A DNA stretch of 64,000 nt, taken from contig CAZDUX010000001.1 in assembly GCA_964508715.1 (NCBI GenBank), positions 248,001-312,000 of the forward strand, given 5' to 3'. Under the pieces are notes generated by a model that was not told where the DNA came from, searched no databases, and was given only the letters and a program-made list of their open reading frames with translations. Positions 17,376 to 25,911 of this stretch are shown here, piece after piece (positions within the stretch are counted from its first letter, which is position 1; every line of letters starts with the position of its first letter). Source of the stretch: JAKALX01 sp964508715. Lineage in GTDB: Bacteria > Chloroflexota > Dehalococcoidia > Tepidiformales > Tepidiformaceae. The translations under genes were made by a program, and so were the position numbers.

Positions 17376-18656
17376 CTAGCCCCGCTTCGCAAGTCGAACA
17401 TCGGTCTCGATTATCCGGCCATTGCGGTTGAGGACAACTTTCACCGCCTCATCAGGTTCATGCTGCATGAGCACGTTGAGGAAAGGAGTCGACCGGTTGA
17501 CGGGCTGGCCCGCGAACATGGTGATGACATCTCCCGTCTGGGCACCTGCCCGCGCCATCGGCCCTGCCGTGTCGACGGACATGATGATCGCTCCATCGCC
17601 GACGGTGACTCGCGGTAAGCGTTGTGCGAGTTCAGGAGTCAGGTCGCGTGTCGCCGCTCCGATGCTTGGCCTGGGATACGAGGCGCCTGTCTCGATAATC
17701 CTCTGGGCAATCGGCAGGAAGCGCGCTGTGGGTAACGCGAAGGCGATGCCCTCGACAGCCACGCCGGTGCTGGATTCACGCAGTATCGCGGTTGGCATAC
17801 CAACGAACTGCCCCTCGAGGTTGAGGAGTGCGCCGCCGCTGTTACCACTGTTCACCGCAGCATCCGTCTGGATGAGTCCGTCCTGTCTTACATCGTCGAG
17901 TGTGCGCTGGCGATTGAGCCCGCTAACAACACCGACGGTCACGCTGCCATCGAATTCAGCGAGTGGGTTCCCGATAGCGATGACCGTTTCACCGAGCTTG
18001 AGTTTCGAAGAATCTCCCGGCATGAGAGGTTTGAGACCCCCGGGACTTACCTGGATCACCGCAACATCTGTATAGGGATAATCATCGCCGAGGAGAATCG
18101 CGGCCTTCTCTGTTCCATCGCTGAAGATCACCTTGAGTGACTCCGTCTGCTCCACCACGTGGGCGTTGGTTACGATATGCCCTGCCATGTCGATGACGAT
18201 ACCGGAACCGACATCGTGCTCGATACCGGCATTGGTCCGCCTGGTGCTCTCGATGCGGACAACACCGTCGCGCATCCGTGATGCCACGTCCGCGATTGCA
18301 CTCGTTTGCTCAATGCTGATGTTCTTCGTCGAGGTGGTTCCCGCCGGTATACCGGAGGTTGCCGGCGCATCGCTCCGGGTGGCGAGGGCAACAACCCCGC
18401 CCGATACCAGGCCTCCGAGGATGGCCGAAACGGCGGCAATACCGGCTGCCGTCCACCAGCCCGGTCCCACGGCGGCCTTCTTCGCGGCCATGGCAGGGAC
18501 AGGCGGTGGCTCTACGGGTTGGAATGCCAGGCCCGGCGAGTCAGGTGGGGCTGGCTCCGGGTTCTTGACAGGCAGCGGACCGCTGGCCTGCCAATCGAGA
18601 CCATCTGTAGCGCGGCGTTCCTGCGAGTGCCAGGGGTGCTGCTCGTTCTGTACCAC
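17376..18656 (-). CDS. HtrA/DegP-like membrane-anchored serine protease
   Basis: 426 residues: a Pro-rich cytoplasmic tail, one membrane helix near 70-92, an S1C trypsin-like domain (about 120-315) and one PDZ domain (about 330-420). The triad is complete: His in TNAHVV, Asp in YPYTDVAVI and Ser in NSGNSGGA. Such proteases degrade or refold damaged envelope proteins. The start is a GTG with a poor ribosome site, so the N-terminus is uncertain by a few codons. It heads the minus-strand run and diverges from greA. Confidence 0.9.
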   Translation of the reverse strand: MVQNEQHPWHSQERRATDGLDWQASGPLPVKNPEPAPPDSPGLAFQPVEPPPVPAMAAKKAAVGPGWWTAAGIAAVSAILGGLVSGGVVALATRSDAPATSGIPAGTTSTKNISIEQTSAIADVASRMRDGVVRIESTRRTNAGIEHDVGSGIVIDMAGHIVTNAHVVEQTESLKVIFSDGTEKAAILLGDDYPYTDVAVIQVSPGGLKPLMPGDSSKLKLGETVIAIGNPLAEFDGSVTVGVVSGLNRQRTLDDVRQDGLIQTDAAVNSGNSGGALLNLEGQFVGMPTAILRESSTGVAVEGIAFALPTARFLPIAQRIIETGASYPRPSIGAATRDLTPELAQRLPRVTVGDGAIIMSVDTAGPMARAGAQTGDVITMFAGQPVNRSTPFLNVLMQHEPDEAVKVVLNRNGRIIETDVRLAKRG

Positions 18657-18674
18657 CCGTATGGAGGCCTTTCA

Positions 18675-18704
18675 TTGCGACGGTTCGCTGCTCACAGCTA
18701 TACT
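18675..18704 (+). promoter_or_regulatory. greA promoter
   Basis: TTGCGA (18675-18680) and TATACT (18699-18704) are separated by 18 nt, a good vegetative promoter match. The predicted start is near 18711, immediately before the hairpin at 18712. It lies in the divergent gap between htrA and greA. Confidence 0.6.
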
Positions 18705-18711
18705 GCCTCAG

Positions 18712-18748
18712 GACTGACGGGTTTTTCGGGCCCGCAGTCGCTTTTTTT
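18712..18748 (+). terminator. Intrinsic terminator in the greA 5' leader (attenuator candidate)
   Basis: GACTG...CAGTC and CGGG...CCCG form a 9-bp stem with one bulged A and a 9-nt loop, followed by GC and seven T residues (18742-18748). The only plus-strand promoter seen upstream begins transcription right at this hairpin, and the upstream gene points the other way. The structure can therefore only act on the greA transcript. On the minus strand no T-tract follows. Confidence 0.7.
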
Positions 18749-18775
18749 GTTCCGCGACCACGCACAGGGTACGAC

Positions 18776-19240
18776 ATGACAGACAAGCAGGTTCCACTCA
18801 CGCGTGAAGGCAGGGCAAGGCTCGAGCAAGAACTCGAGACGTTGCGTGCTGAGCGGCGGGACATCGCCGAGCGCATCCACGATGCCCAGCAACAGGGCAC
18901 CAGCCAGAACGACGCAGAATATGACGATGCCAAGCTCGAGCAAGGCATGGTCGAAGGCCGTATCCTCGAACTCGAGGATATCCTGCGGCGTGCTGTCGCT
19001 ATCGATGAGCATGCGGTGGCGGGTGGACGCGTGGTTATTGGTAGCAAGCTGGAAGTTGACCAGGATGGCCAGGCACGCACCTATCAGATCGTCGGCGCAC
19101 CGGAAGCCGACCCTGCACAGGGTAAGATCTCCAATGAGTCCCCGGTAGGCTCGGCACTTATTGGCAAATCGGTTGGCGACACTGTCCAGGTTGCTGTGCC
19201 GAGGGGTGTCATCAAGGTGAAAGTGCTCAAGATCGATTAG
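18776..19240 (+). CDS. greA: Transcription elongation factor GreA
   Basis: A 154-residue factor that enters the RNA polymerase secondary channel and stimulates cleavage of backtracked RNA. The N-terminal coiled coil (about 8-75) carries the acidic tip in NDAEYDDAK, and the C-terminal FKBP-like domain includes GSKLEVDQDG and the conserved I-S-N-E-S-P-V-G-x-A-L-I-G-K. Length is normal (about 158). A leader terminator precedes it and a strong terminator follows it. Confidence 0.97.
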   Translation: MTDKQVPLTREGRARLEQELETLRAERRDIAERIHDAQQQGTSQNDAEYDDAKLEQGMVEGRILELEDILRRAVAIDEHAVAGGRVVIGSKLEVDQDGQARTYQIVGAPEADPAQGKISNESPVGSALIGKSVGDTVQVAVPRGVIKVKVLKID

Positions 19241-19269
19241 CAGCCGCTTGCGGCCTGTTGGATCCGAAC

Positions 19270-19296
19270 GGGCCGCCTGCGGGCGGCCTTTTTCTT
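19270..19296 (+). terminator. Rho-independent terminator after greA
   Basis: GGCCGCC pairs with GGCGGCC around a short loop (TGCG), followed by five T residues and CTT. It lies about 30 nt after the greA stop and about 45 nt before lysS. A smaller hairpin, GCCGC-TT-GCGGC, precedes it. Confidence 0.85.
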
Positions 19297-19339
19297 ATCG
19301 GAAGATCAGCGCCGGCCGGCCCGGCAGAGGAGGTGGCCC

Positions 19340-20818
19340 TTGGATGAATTGATGGCCCAGCGGCTGGCAAAACTCGATGCTCTTCGCGCACAGGATGTCG
19401 ACCCCTACCCACCACGGGCCCTGCGAACTCATACTGCCGCCGAGGCGACGGCCATCGTCGAATCGCTCCCGGAAGGCGCCGAGCAAGCTGAGGAGACCGG
19501 CGTCGACATCGCTGGCCGGGTCGTCGCGAAGCGTGATATGGGTAAGGCCACGTTCATCGACCTGCAGGACGGGAGTGGCCGCATCCAGGTGCTCCTCCGT
19601 CAGAATGCCCTGGGTGGTCACTGGTACGAATCGCTGAAGTTCGTCGACCTCGGCGACTTCATCGGTGTCCACGGCACACCGATGCGCACCCGGACCGGCC
19701 AGCCGACAGTGGCAGGTACAACCTGGACGATGCTCGCGAAGGCGCTCCATGCACCGCCAGAGAAGTACCACGGGCTTGCAGACGTCGAGGTTCGCCAGCG
19801 AAAGCGCTACCTCGACCTGATGGCCAACGAAGAGACCCGGCAGGTGTTTACCACTCGCAGCAAGGTTGTCTCCGCCATCCGCCGGTTTCTCGACGCGCGT
19901 GGCTTCCTCGAGGTCGAGACCCCCGTGCTGCAGGAGGAGCCTGGAGGGGCGGCAGCACGCCCCTTCAAGACGTACTACAACGCGCTCGACGAGGAGCGAT
20001 TCCTCCGAATCAGCCTGGAGCTTCATCTCAAGCGGCTCGTCGTTGGCGGGTTCGAGCGCGTCTACGAGCTTGGCCGGATCTTCCGCAACGAGGGCCTCAG
20101 CACACGGCACAATCCCGAGTTCACGATGCTCGAACTCTACCAGGCGTACGCCGACTACCATGACATCGCCCGCCTTGTAGAAGAGATGGTGAGCACCGTC
20201 GCCCAGGAAGCGCTTGGGAGCATGGTCTTCACCTTTCGTGGTAACGCGATCGACCTCACCCCGCCATGGCGGCGAATCACCCTGCACGATGCACTCCGAG
20301 AGTACGGTCAGCTCGAGCTCGATGACTTCCCAACCGAAACCGAGCTCCGTGTCGAGCTTCGCCGGCGAGGCGTCCCGGCCCTGCCAGAAGTCGGCGGCTG
20401 GGGCAAGCTCGTCGATACGGCGATGGGCCATTACGTGGAGCCGAACCTCATCCAACCCACGTTTTTGCTCGACTACCCGGTCGAGCTGTCACCGCTTGCC
20501 AAGCGCAAGCCCGGCAACCCGCGGCTGGTTGAGCGCTTCGAGCCGTTCATCGGTGGGTTCGAGGCGGGCAACGCGTATACCGAGCTCAACGATCCCATCG
20601 ACCAACGCAGCCGCTTTGAGGAGCAACTCCGCCTGCGCAACGCCGGCGACGATGAAGTGGAGCTCTTCGACGAGGATTTCGTGTTCGCCCTCGAACATGG
20701 CATGCCGCCGACAGGTGGCCTCGGCATCGGCATCGACCGCTTGCTCATGATTCTTACCGAGCAGCCATCGATCCGCGATGTGATCCTTTTCCCACAGCTC
20801 AAGAGCATCAAGGAGTGA
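19340..20818 (+). CDS. lysS: Lysyl-tRNA synthetase, class II
   Basis: A 492-residue class II synthetase. The N-terminal OB-fold anticodon-binding domain spans about 55-150 (VAKRDMGKATFIDLQDG). Motif 2 is ELGRIFRNEGLSTRHNPEFT and motif 3 is GLGIGIDRLLM. The likely start is TTG at 19340 because AGGAGGTG sits 5 nt upstream; the next in-frame ATG (19352) would leave a 17-nt spacing. It is followed directly by a NUDIX gene with overlapping codons, then serS. Confidence 0.96.
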   Translation: MDELMAQRLAKLDALRAQDVDPYPPRALRTHTAAEATAIVESLPEGAEQAEETGVDIAGRVVAKRDMGKATFIDLQDGSGRIQVLLRQNALGGHWYESLKFVDLGDFIGVHGTPMRTRTGQPTVAGTTWTMLAKALHAPPEKYHGLADVEVRQRKRYLDLMANEETRQVFTTRSKVVSAIRRFLDARGFLEVETPVLQEEPGGAAARPFKTYYNALDEERFLRISLELHLKRLVVGGFERVYELGRIFRNEGLSTRHNPEFTMLELYQAYADYHDIARLVEEMVSTVAQEALGSMVFTFRGNAIDLTPPWRRITLHDALREYGQLELDDFPTETELRVELRRRGVPALPEVGGWGKLVDTAMGHYVEPNLIQPTFLLDYPVELSPLAKRKPGNPRLVERFEPFIGGFEAGNAYTELNDPIDQRSRFEEQLRLRNAGDDEVELFDEDFVFALEHGMPPTGGLGIGIDRLLMILTEQPSIRDVILFPQLKSIKE

Positions 20819-21333
20819 CCGTGCCACGGCCGCCCGGCGAGTTCGAGCGCCATTTCACCGCGACCGCCTACATCGTCGCCCGTGAGCGGACACTACTCCT
20901 CTGGCACAATAAGTTGCGCATGTGGCTTCCGCCCGGCGGACACTGCGAGCCAAACGAAGATCCTGTTCAGGCCGCACGACGGGAGGCGCTCGAGGAGAGT
21001 GGGATCGAAGTTGATGTGATCCCTCCGCCAGACCTGTTGAACGTGAGCCGGCCCGAGGTCCTGCCACCGCCCGCCGTTATTCTCATCGAAGACATCGTTC
21101 GGCCCGACCAACCGTTCCACCAGCACATCGACCATGTGTACTTCACACGCCCGCGGGCCGGGGTGACGGTGCGTTTCGAGGCTGCTATCCCACATGGCGT
21201 TCATACGTGGGCAACGGCTGGAGAGCTCGAGGCGACATTTTCGCTGCCAGCGCCCGATGGTACCCTCGTTCCTGTCGCCGAGGATGTCCGACTCCTCGGC
21301 GTTCGCGCAATTCGCGCAGCCTTACGAGGGTAA
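20815..21333 (+). CDS. NUDIX hydrolase
   Basis: 172 residues. A complete Nudix box runs through GGHCEPNEDPVQAARREALEESGI, quoted here in parts: G-x5-E, then REALEESGI, which matches G-x5-E-x7-R-E-U-x-E-E-x-G-U. The enzyme should hydrolyse a nucleoside diphosphate linked to another moiety; the substrate cannot be told. The GTG start overlaps the lysS stop (a second GTG two codons later is an alternative), and serS begins 5 nt after its stop, so the three genes look cotranscribed. Confidence 0.87.
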   Translation: MTVPRPPGEFERHFTATAYIVARERTLLLWHNKLRMWLPPGGHCEPNEDPVQAARREALEESGIEVDVIPPPDLLNVSRPEVLPPPAVILIEDIVRPDQPFHQHIDHVYFTRPRAGVTVRFEAAIPHGVHTWATAGELEATFSLPAPDGTLVPVAEDVRLLGVRAIRAALRG

Positions 21334-21338
21334 CAGCC

Positions 21339-22613
21339 ATGCTCAGCGTCCAGTTCATCCGGGAGAATGTTGATCGTGTGAAAGGCGACCTTCTCCGGCG
21401 GAACAGCTCGGCGCCGATCGACCGGATCCTCGAACTCGACGACCAACGCCGGCGCCTCCTGCAAGAAGTCGAAGCCCTGCGTGCCGAGCGCAACGTGGTG
21501 ACGAAAGAGATCGGCGCCAGCAAGGACAAGGACGAACGAGAGCGGAAGATCGCAGCCATGCGCGAGGTTGGTGATCGAATCGATGGGTTCGACCGCCAGC
21601 TTCGGGAGGTCGAAGGCGAACTCCAGGCGAAGCTCTACGAAGTGCCGAATGTCCTCGATCCCGGTGTCCCGGTAGGGCCGGATGAGAGCGGCAATATTGT
21701 CACGGAGACCGTGGGTGAGCTGCGTGAGTTCAACTTCCAGCCTCGCCCTCATTGGGAGATCGGCCAACTCCTCGATGGAATTGACTTTGACCGGGGGGTC
21801 AAGATGAGTGGTAGCCGCTTCTACCTGCTCAAAGGGCAGGTTGCACGGCTCCAGCGAGCATTGATCCAGTTCTTCCTCAACGAGCACACCGCCGATGGTT
21901 TCCTTGAATGCTACCTGCCGGACATGCTCAACGAGGCATCGCTCTACGCTTCAGGTCAGCTACCGAAGTTCTTCGATAACCTCTATCGCGATGCCGAGGA
22001 AGACTACTTCTTCATCCCGACGGCAGAAGTGGCCTTCGTGAACTACTATCGCGATGAGATTATCCCGCCCGGTGTCCTGCCGCAGCGGTTCGTGGCTCAT
22101 ACGCCCTGTTTCCGCCGCGAGAAGATGAGCGCGGGCCGGGATGTCCGCGGAATCAAGCGAGGCCATCAATTCGAGAAGGTTGAGATGTTCGTCTACTGCG
22201 AGCCGGACCAGAGCGAGGCCGAGCTCCAGGCGATGGTGCGTCGCGCTCGCGCATTGCCGGAAAAGCTGGGCATCCCGTATCGCGTGATCGAGCTCTGTTC
22301 CGGCGATATCGGTTTCAACAGTACCCGGACGTTCGACATCGAACTCTGGGCGCCTGGCCAGGGCGAATGGCTCGAGTGCAGCTCCGTGTCGAATTGTCTC
22401 GACTTCCAGGCCCGCCGTGCCAACATCCGCTATCGCCCAACGCACGACGCCCAGCCCCGCAATCCGCATATGCTCAACGGGTCCGGCCTCGCATTGCCGC
22501 GTTCGGTGATCGCGGTACTCGAGAACTACCAGCTCGAAGATGGCTCAGTGATGGTTCCCGAGGTTTTGCAGCCCTACATGGGCAGCGAGCGGCTTGTCCC
22601 TCCGGGGAAATAG
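21339..22613 (+). CDS. serS: Seryl-tRNA synthetase
   Basis: A 424-residue class II synthetase that charges tRNA-Ser and also supplies Ser-tRNA(Sec) where present. The N-terminal long coiled-coil arm (about 25-105) has the usual Arg/Glu heptads. Motif 2 is CFRREKMSAGRDVRGIKRGH and motif 3 has the NGSGLALPRSVIAVLENYQ core. The start MLSVQFIREN follows GAGGG; earlier in-frame codons lie inside the NUDIX gene. Confidence 0.97.
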   Translation: MLSVQFIRENVDRVKGDLLRRNSSAPIDRILELDDQRRRLLQEVEALRAERNVVTKEIGASKDKDERERKIAAMREVGDRIDGFDRQLREVEGELQAKLYEVPNVLDPGVPVGPDESGNIVTETVGELREFNFQPRPHWEIGQLLDGIDFDRGVKMSGSRFYLLKGQVARLQRALIQFFLNEHTADGFLECYLPDMLNEASLYASGQLPKFFDNLYRDAEEDYFFIPTAEVAFVNYYRDEIIPPGVLPQRFVAHTPCFRREKMSAGRDVRGIKRGHQFEKVEMFVYCEPDQSEAELQAMVRRARALPEKLGIPYRVIELCSGDIGFNSTRTFDIELWAPGQGEWLECSSVSNCLDFQARRANIRYRPTHDAQPRNPHMLNGSGLALPRSVIAVLENYQLEDGSVMVPEVLQPYMGSERLVPPGK

Positions 22614-22820
22614 CCCGCGGAGAGTGCGACGCTGCCCGGTGGCATGAACTGCTGCCTGGTGCCGCCACCTGGCGGCTCGGGAGCAGTCACCAGTTCGCCT
22701 ACTTCAGCACCGGTGACATCGGCACAGGTGACCCACCGGGTCGACGTGCTATTGGCGGGTGGAGCAGCTACCCCCTGCCACTTCGCCGCACGCATGGAGT
22801 ACAGCATCAGCCGGTGATCA

Positions 22821-22852
22821 CGAAGGGCCCGTCGCAATCGACAGGCCCTTCG
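22821..22852. terminator. Hairpin between convergent serS and clpP
   Basis: CGAAGGGCC pairs perfectly with GGCCCTTCG across a 14-nt loop, 26 nt from the clpP stop. No T-tract is seen on either side, so it may be a weak bidirectional terminator. The rest of the 264-nt gap shows no convincing gene. Confidence 0.45.
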
Positions 22853-22877
22853 ATGAAAGTTCCAAAACCCGGAAGAG

Positions 22878-23588
22878 CTACCCCTTCGGCGCCTCGTTAA
22901 CCGCAACTGCCGCCTGGCTCGGACGCTCCAGGATCTCGTCGATCAGTCCATATTCCTTCGCGGCCTTCGGGTCCATCCAGAAATCGCGGTCGGTGTCGTG
23001 CTCAATGCGCTCCATCGGCTGACCCGTGGTCTCCTGGATGATATTGCGGAGGACTCGCTGGAGACGGATCGTCTCACGCGCCTGGATCTCGATATCGCGT
23101 GCCTGGCCCTGTGCGCCGCCGAGTACCTGGTGGAGGTGGACTGTCGCATTGGGGAGCGCATACCGTTTCCCCTTCGTCCCCGAGGTAAGCATCACGGTAC
23201 CCATGCTGGCGGCAAGACCGATGCAGACGGTGGAGACGTCGGGCCGGATGAGGTTCATCGTGTCATACATCGCGAGGCCGGCAGTCACGCTGCCCCCGGG
23301 AGAATGGATGTACATCATGATGTCCTTCTCGTCGTCTTCGCGAGCCAGGTAGAGGAGCTGAGCGATGATGACGTTCGCGACCATTGCATCGATCGGCGTG
23401 CCGAGAAAGACAATCCGCTCTTTGAGCAGGAGAGAGTAAATGTCGTACGCGCGTTCGCGCCGCCCGTCGGACTCAATCACAAACGGCATCACGGCAGACG
23501 GCTGGTCCATGATGTCGCCCGGCCGGACGAGGCTGGCATCGGGCCGCTTGCCGCTCATCAGTTCCTGGATCAGGTCGTAGCTGCTCAT
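22878..23588 (-). CDS. clpP: ATP-dependent Clp protease proteolytic subunit
   Basis: A 236-residue serine peptidase that forms the tetradecameric Clp chamber. The triad is visible: Ser128 in GLAASMGT, His153 in HLHQVLGG and an Asp in HDTDRDFW. The oxyanion region IHSPGGSV is intact. The N-terminus carries about 45 extra residues before the core, more than usual, with PSAVMPFVIES near the mature start. The chosen ATG has GAGGAG upstream. No clpX is adjacent. It diverges from typA. Confidence 0.95.
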   Translation of the reverse strand: MSSYDLIQELMSGKRPDASLVRPGDIMDQPSAVMPFVIESDGRRERAYDIYSLLLKERIVFLGTPIDAMVANVIIAQLLYLAREDDEKDIMMYIHSPGGSVTAGLAMYDTMNLIRPDVSTVCIGLAASMGTVMLTSGTKGKRYALPNATVHLHQVLGGAQGQARDIEIQARETIRLQRVLRNIIQETTGQPMERIEHDTDRDFWMDPKAAKEYGLIDEILERPSQAAVAVNEAPKG

Positions 23589-23743
23589 GGCGCGCTCCTC
23601 CACAATCGGGTGGTTCCTCTCAGTGTGACGGCTCGGGCGCCCATCACGCAAAGCCAGACGAACAGGCAGGTCTCTTTACCTGGCGGGCACACCCAAACGT
23701 TGCTGAAAACTGCTGGCCGTAGTTTGGATAATCTCCGTAAGGC

Positions 23744-25606
23744 ATGATGGATCATATGCAGTCCCGACGCGCTGACGTGCGCAACCTCGCCATTATCGCC
23801 CATGTCGACCACGGCAAGACCACCCTGGTCGATGCGCTCCTCAAGCAATCCAACATCTTCCGCGAGAACGAACAGGTCGGCACGCTCATTCTCGATTCGA
23901 ACCCCCTCGAACGCGAGAAGGGGATAACGATCATGGCCAAGAATGCCGCGATTGAGTATGGGGGCATCCGGATCAACATCATCGACACTCCCGGCCATGC
24001 CGATTTTGGCGGCGAGGTCGAGCGTGTCCTGAATATGGCCGATGGCTGCCTCCTGCTCGTTGATTCGGTTGAAGGGCCCATGCCACAGACCCGCTTCGTC
24101 TTGCGCAAGGCACTCGAGATCGGCCTCCATGCAATCGTGGTCGTGAACAAGATCGACCGGCCTAACGCCCGCATCGACGCGGTCGTCCATGAGACGAGTG
24201 ACCTCTTCCTCGACCTCGCGACCGATGAGAAGCAGCTCGACTTCCCGATCCTCTACACCAATGCGAAGGAGGGGACGGCCACGATCGACCCGGCAACGCC
24301 GGGCGCCGATATGAAGCCGCTCTTCGAGGCGATCATCGCCAACACACCCGCACCGCTCTGCGACCGCGAAGCCCCGTTCCGGATGCTCGCCACTACCCTC
24401 GCCTATGACAGCTATCGCGGTCGGACTGCGGTCGGGCGCATCACCGACGGTGCCGTTCATCCCGGCGACACCGTCGTTCGCTTCGATCATGACGGTCAGC
24501 AGACGACACACCGGATTGTCCAGGTCTTCGGTTTCGAGGGCCTCGGCCGCAAGGAACTCCAGCAAGCGACAGCCGGTGACATCGTCGCTTTGACCGGTAT
24601 CTCCGACATCCTCATCGGCGAAACGGTCGCCGACCCCGCCGTCACCGAGCAGCTCCCGGTGATTACGATCGAGGAGCCGGCGATGAAGATGACCTTCCGC
24701 GTGAACGATTCGCCGTTTGCCGGGCGCGAGGGGCAATTTGTCACCAGCCGCCAGCTGCGCGAACGCCTCTACCGCGAGGTTGAGACCAATGTCGCCCTGC
24801 GGGTCGAGGATGGCGACAGCGCCGAGCAATTCATCGTGAGCGGACGGGGTGAGCTCCATCTCGCCATCCTCGTCGAGACGATGCGGCGTGAGGGCTACGA
24901 GTTTGCTGTGACGCGGCCGGAGGTCATCTTCCATCACACAGAACACGGGGTTGAAGAGCCCTACGAAAGGCTCTACATCGAGGCGCCGGAGTCTGCGACT
25001 GGCTTCCTCATCGAGACGCTCTCGGGGCGAAAAGCACAGATGACCGGCATGCATGCCGACCACAACGGGAATGTCCGTATCGACTTCGACATCCCCACAC
25101 GCGGCCTCATCGGCTTCCGCGACACGTTCATCAGCGGCACCGCCGGCGAGGGCATCATGAACACGGAGTACCTTGGGTATCGCCCGTTTAGCGGCGAGAT
25201 TCAACGTTCGCGCAACGGTGCCCTCGTCGCCTCGGAGACCGGCACCGCGCTGAGTTTCGGGATTGCGAACGCCCAGGAGCGTGGAATGCTCTTCATCGAA
25301 CCCGGCACAGACGTGTATGGCGGGATGATCGTTGGTCTTCATAGCCGCGACAACGACCTCGATGTCAACGTTTGCAAGGCGAAGCAACTGACCAACATCC
25401 GGAGTTCCACGAGTGACATCGCCGTAAAACTGACGCCCCCATCGCCACCCAGCCTGGAGCGCAGCCTCGCGATGCTTGCTCCCGACGAGATGCTCGAAGT
25501 CACACCCAGGTCACTGCGCCTTCGGAAGTCGGAGTTGAATGCAACTCTGCGGGCACGCGAGACGAAACGGGCCAAGTACGCAACTGCTGAAGCGGTGAGC
25601 TCTTAG
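23744..25606 (+). CDS. typA: Translational GTPase TypA/BipA
   Basis: A 620-residue ribosome-associated GTPase involved in stress adaptation and large-subunit assembly. G motifs: G1 AHVDHGKTT, G3 DTPGHADFGGEVERV, G4 NKIDRPNAR. It has the EF-G-like domains II, III and V and the specific C-terminal domain ending in ...RSLRLRKSELNAT. Three ATG codons (23744, 23747, 23756) compete; the homology core begins at the last, and GATAAT at 23726-23731 could be a -10, which would leave only a very short leader. Confidence 0.96.
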   Translation: MMDHMQSRRADVRNLAIIAHVDHGKTTLVDALLKQSNIFRENEQVGTLILDSNPLEREKGITIMAKNAAIEYGGIRINIIDTPGHADFGGEVERVLNMADGCLLLVDSVEGPMPQTRFVLRKALEIGLHAIVVVNKIDRPNARIDAVVHETSDLFLDLATDEKQLDFPILYTNAKEGTATIDPATPGADMKPLFEAIIANTPAPLCDREAPFRMLATTLAYDSYRGRTAVGRITDGAVHPGDTVVRFDHDGQQTTHRIVQVFGFEGLGRKELQQATAGDIVALTGISDILIGETVADPAVTEQLPVITIEEPAMKMTFRVNDSPFAGREGQFVTSRQLRERLYREVETNVALRVEDGDSAEQFIVSGRGELHLAILVETMRREGYEFAVTRPEVIFHHTEHGVEEPYERLYIEAPESATGFLIETLSGRKAQMTGMHADHNGNVRIDFDIPTRGLIGFRDTFISGTAGEGIMNTEYLGYRPFSGEIQRSRNGALVASETGTALSFGIANAQERGMLFIEPGTDVYGGMIVGLHSRDNDLDVNVCKAKQLTNIRSSTSDIAVKLTPPSPPSLERSLAMLAPDEMLEVTPRSLRLRKSELNATLRARETKRAKYATAEAVSS

Positions 25607-25821
25607 CGGCTTGAGTGCCAGGACATAACGTCATCGGCTGTGAGTGAACCTCGAACGAGTACGAGCGTGTAGATCACGAGGTCGAAGCAGAGCACTGTGA
25701 GCACGACCGCCAGTAATGCGAGGGCCACGAACAGGCGGGGCATTCGCAACAGCGCGCACACGAGCCCGACGAGGAGTCCAGGACGAACGTAGCTTGGCGG
25801 TCGCGGGTGGCCGCAATTCAC
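25603..25821 (-). CDS. Possible small membrane protein
   Basis: 72 residues with one long hydrophobic stretch (about 26-58) rich in Leu and Val, which could give one or two membrane passes. It is convergent with typA and overlaps its stop by 4 nt. The GTG start has no clear ribosome site; an internal ATG would give 46 residues beginning MPRLFVALAL. No family is recognised. Coding status is uncertain. Confidence 0.35.
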   Translation of the reverse strand: MNCGHPRPPSYVRPGLLVGLVCALLRMPRLFVALALLAVVLTVLCFDLVIYTLVLVRGSLTADDVMSWHSSR

Positions 25822-25911
25822 GAGGTCATCATCGCACGGGTCGCGTCATCTGCTGTTGGAGTGCGCGCGGTTCCATCGACATCGTGACGATGTCGGCCGA
25901 AAATCCGGCGT
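25607..25911. other. Gap between typA and the D-threonine-aldolase-fold gene
   Basis: This 305-nt stretch holds only the doubtful small membrane gene on the minus strand. No terminator-like hairpin with a T-tract and no clear promoter pair were found. Confidence 0.5.

Noticed and set aside
22574..22906. 110-residue minus-strand reading frame between serS and clpP
   Set aside because: It overlaps the ends of both flanking genes, has no ribosome site and shows shadow-frame composition.
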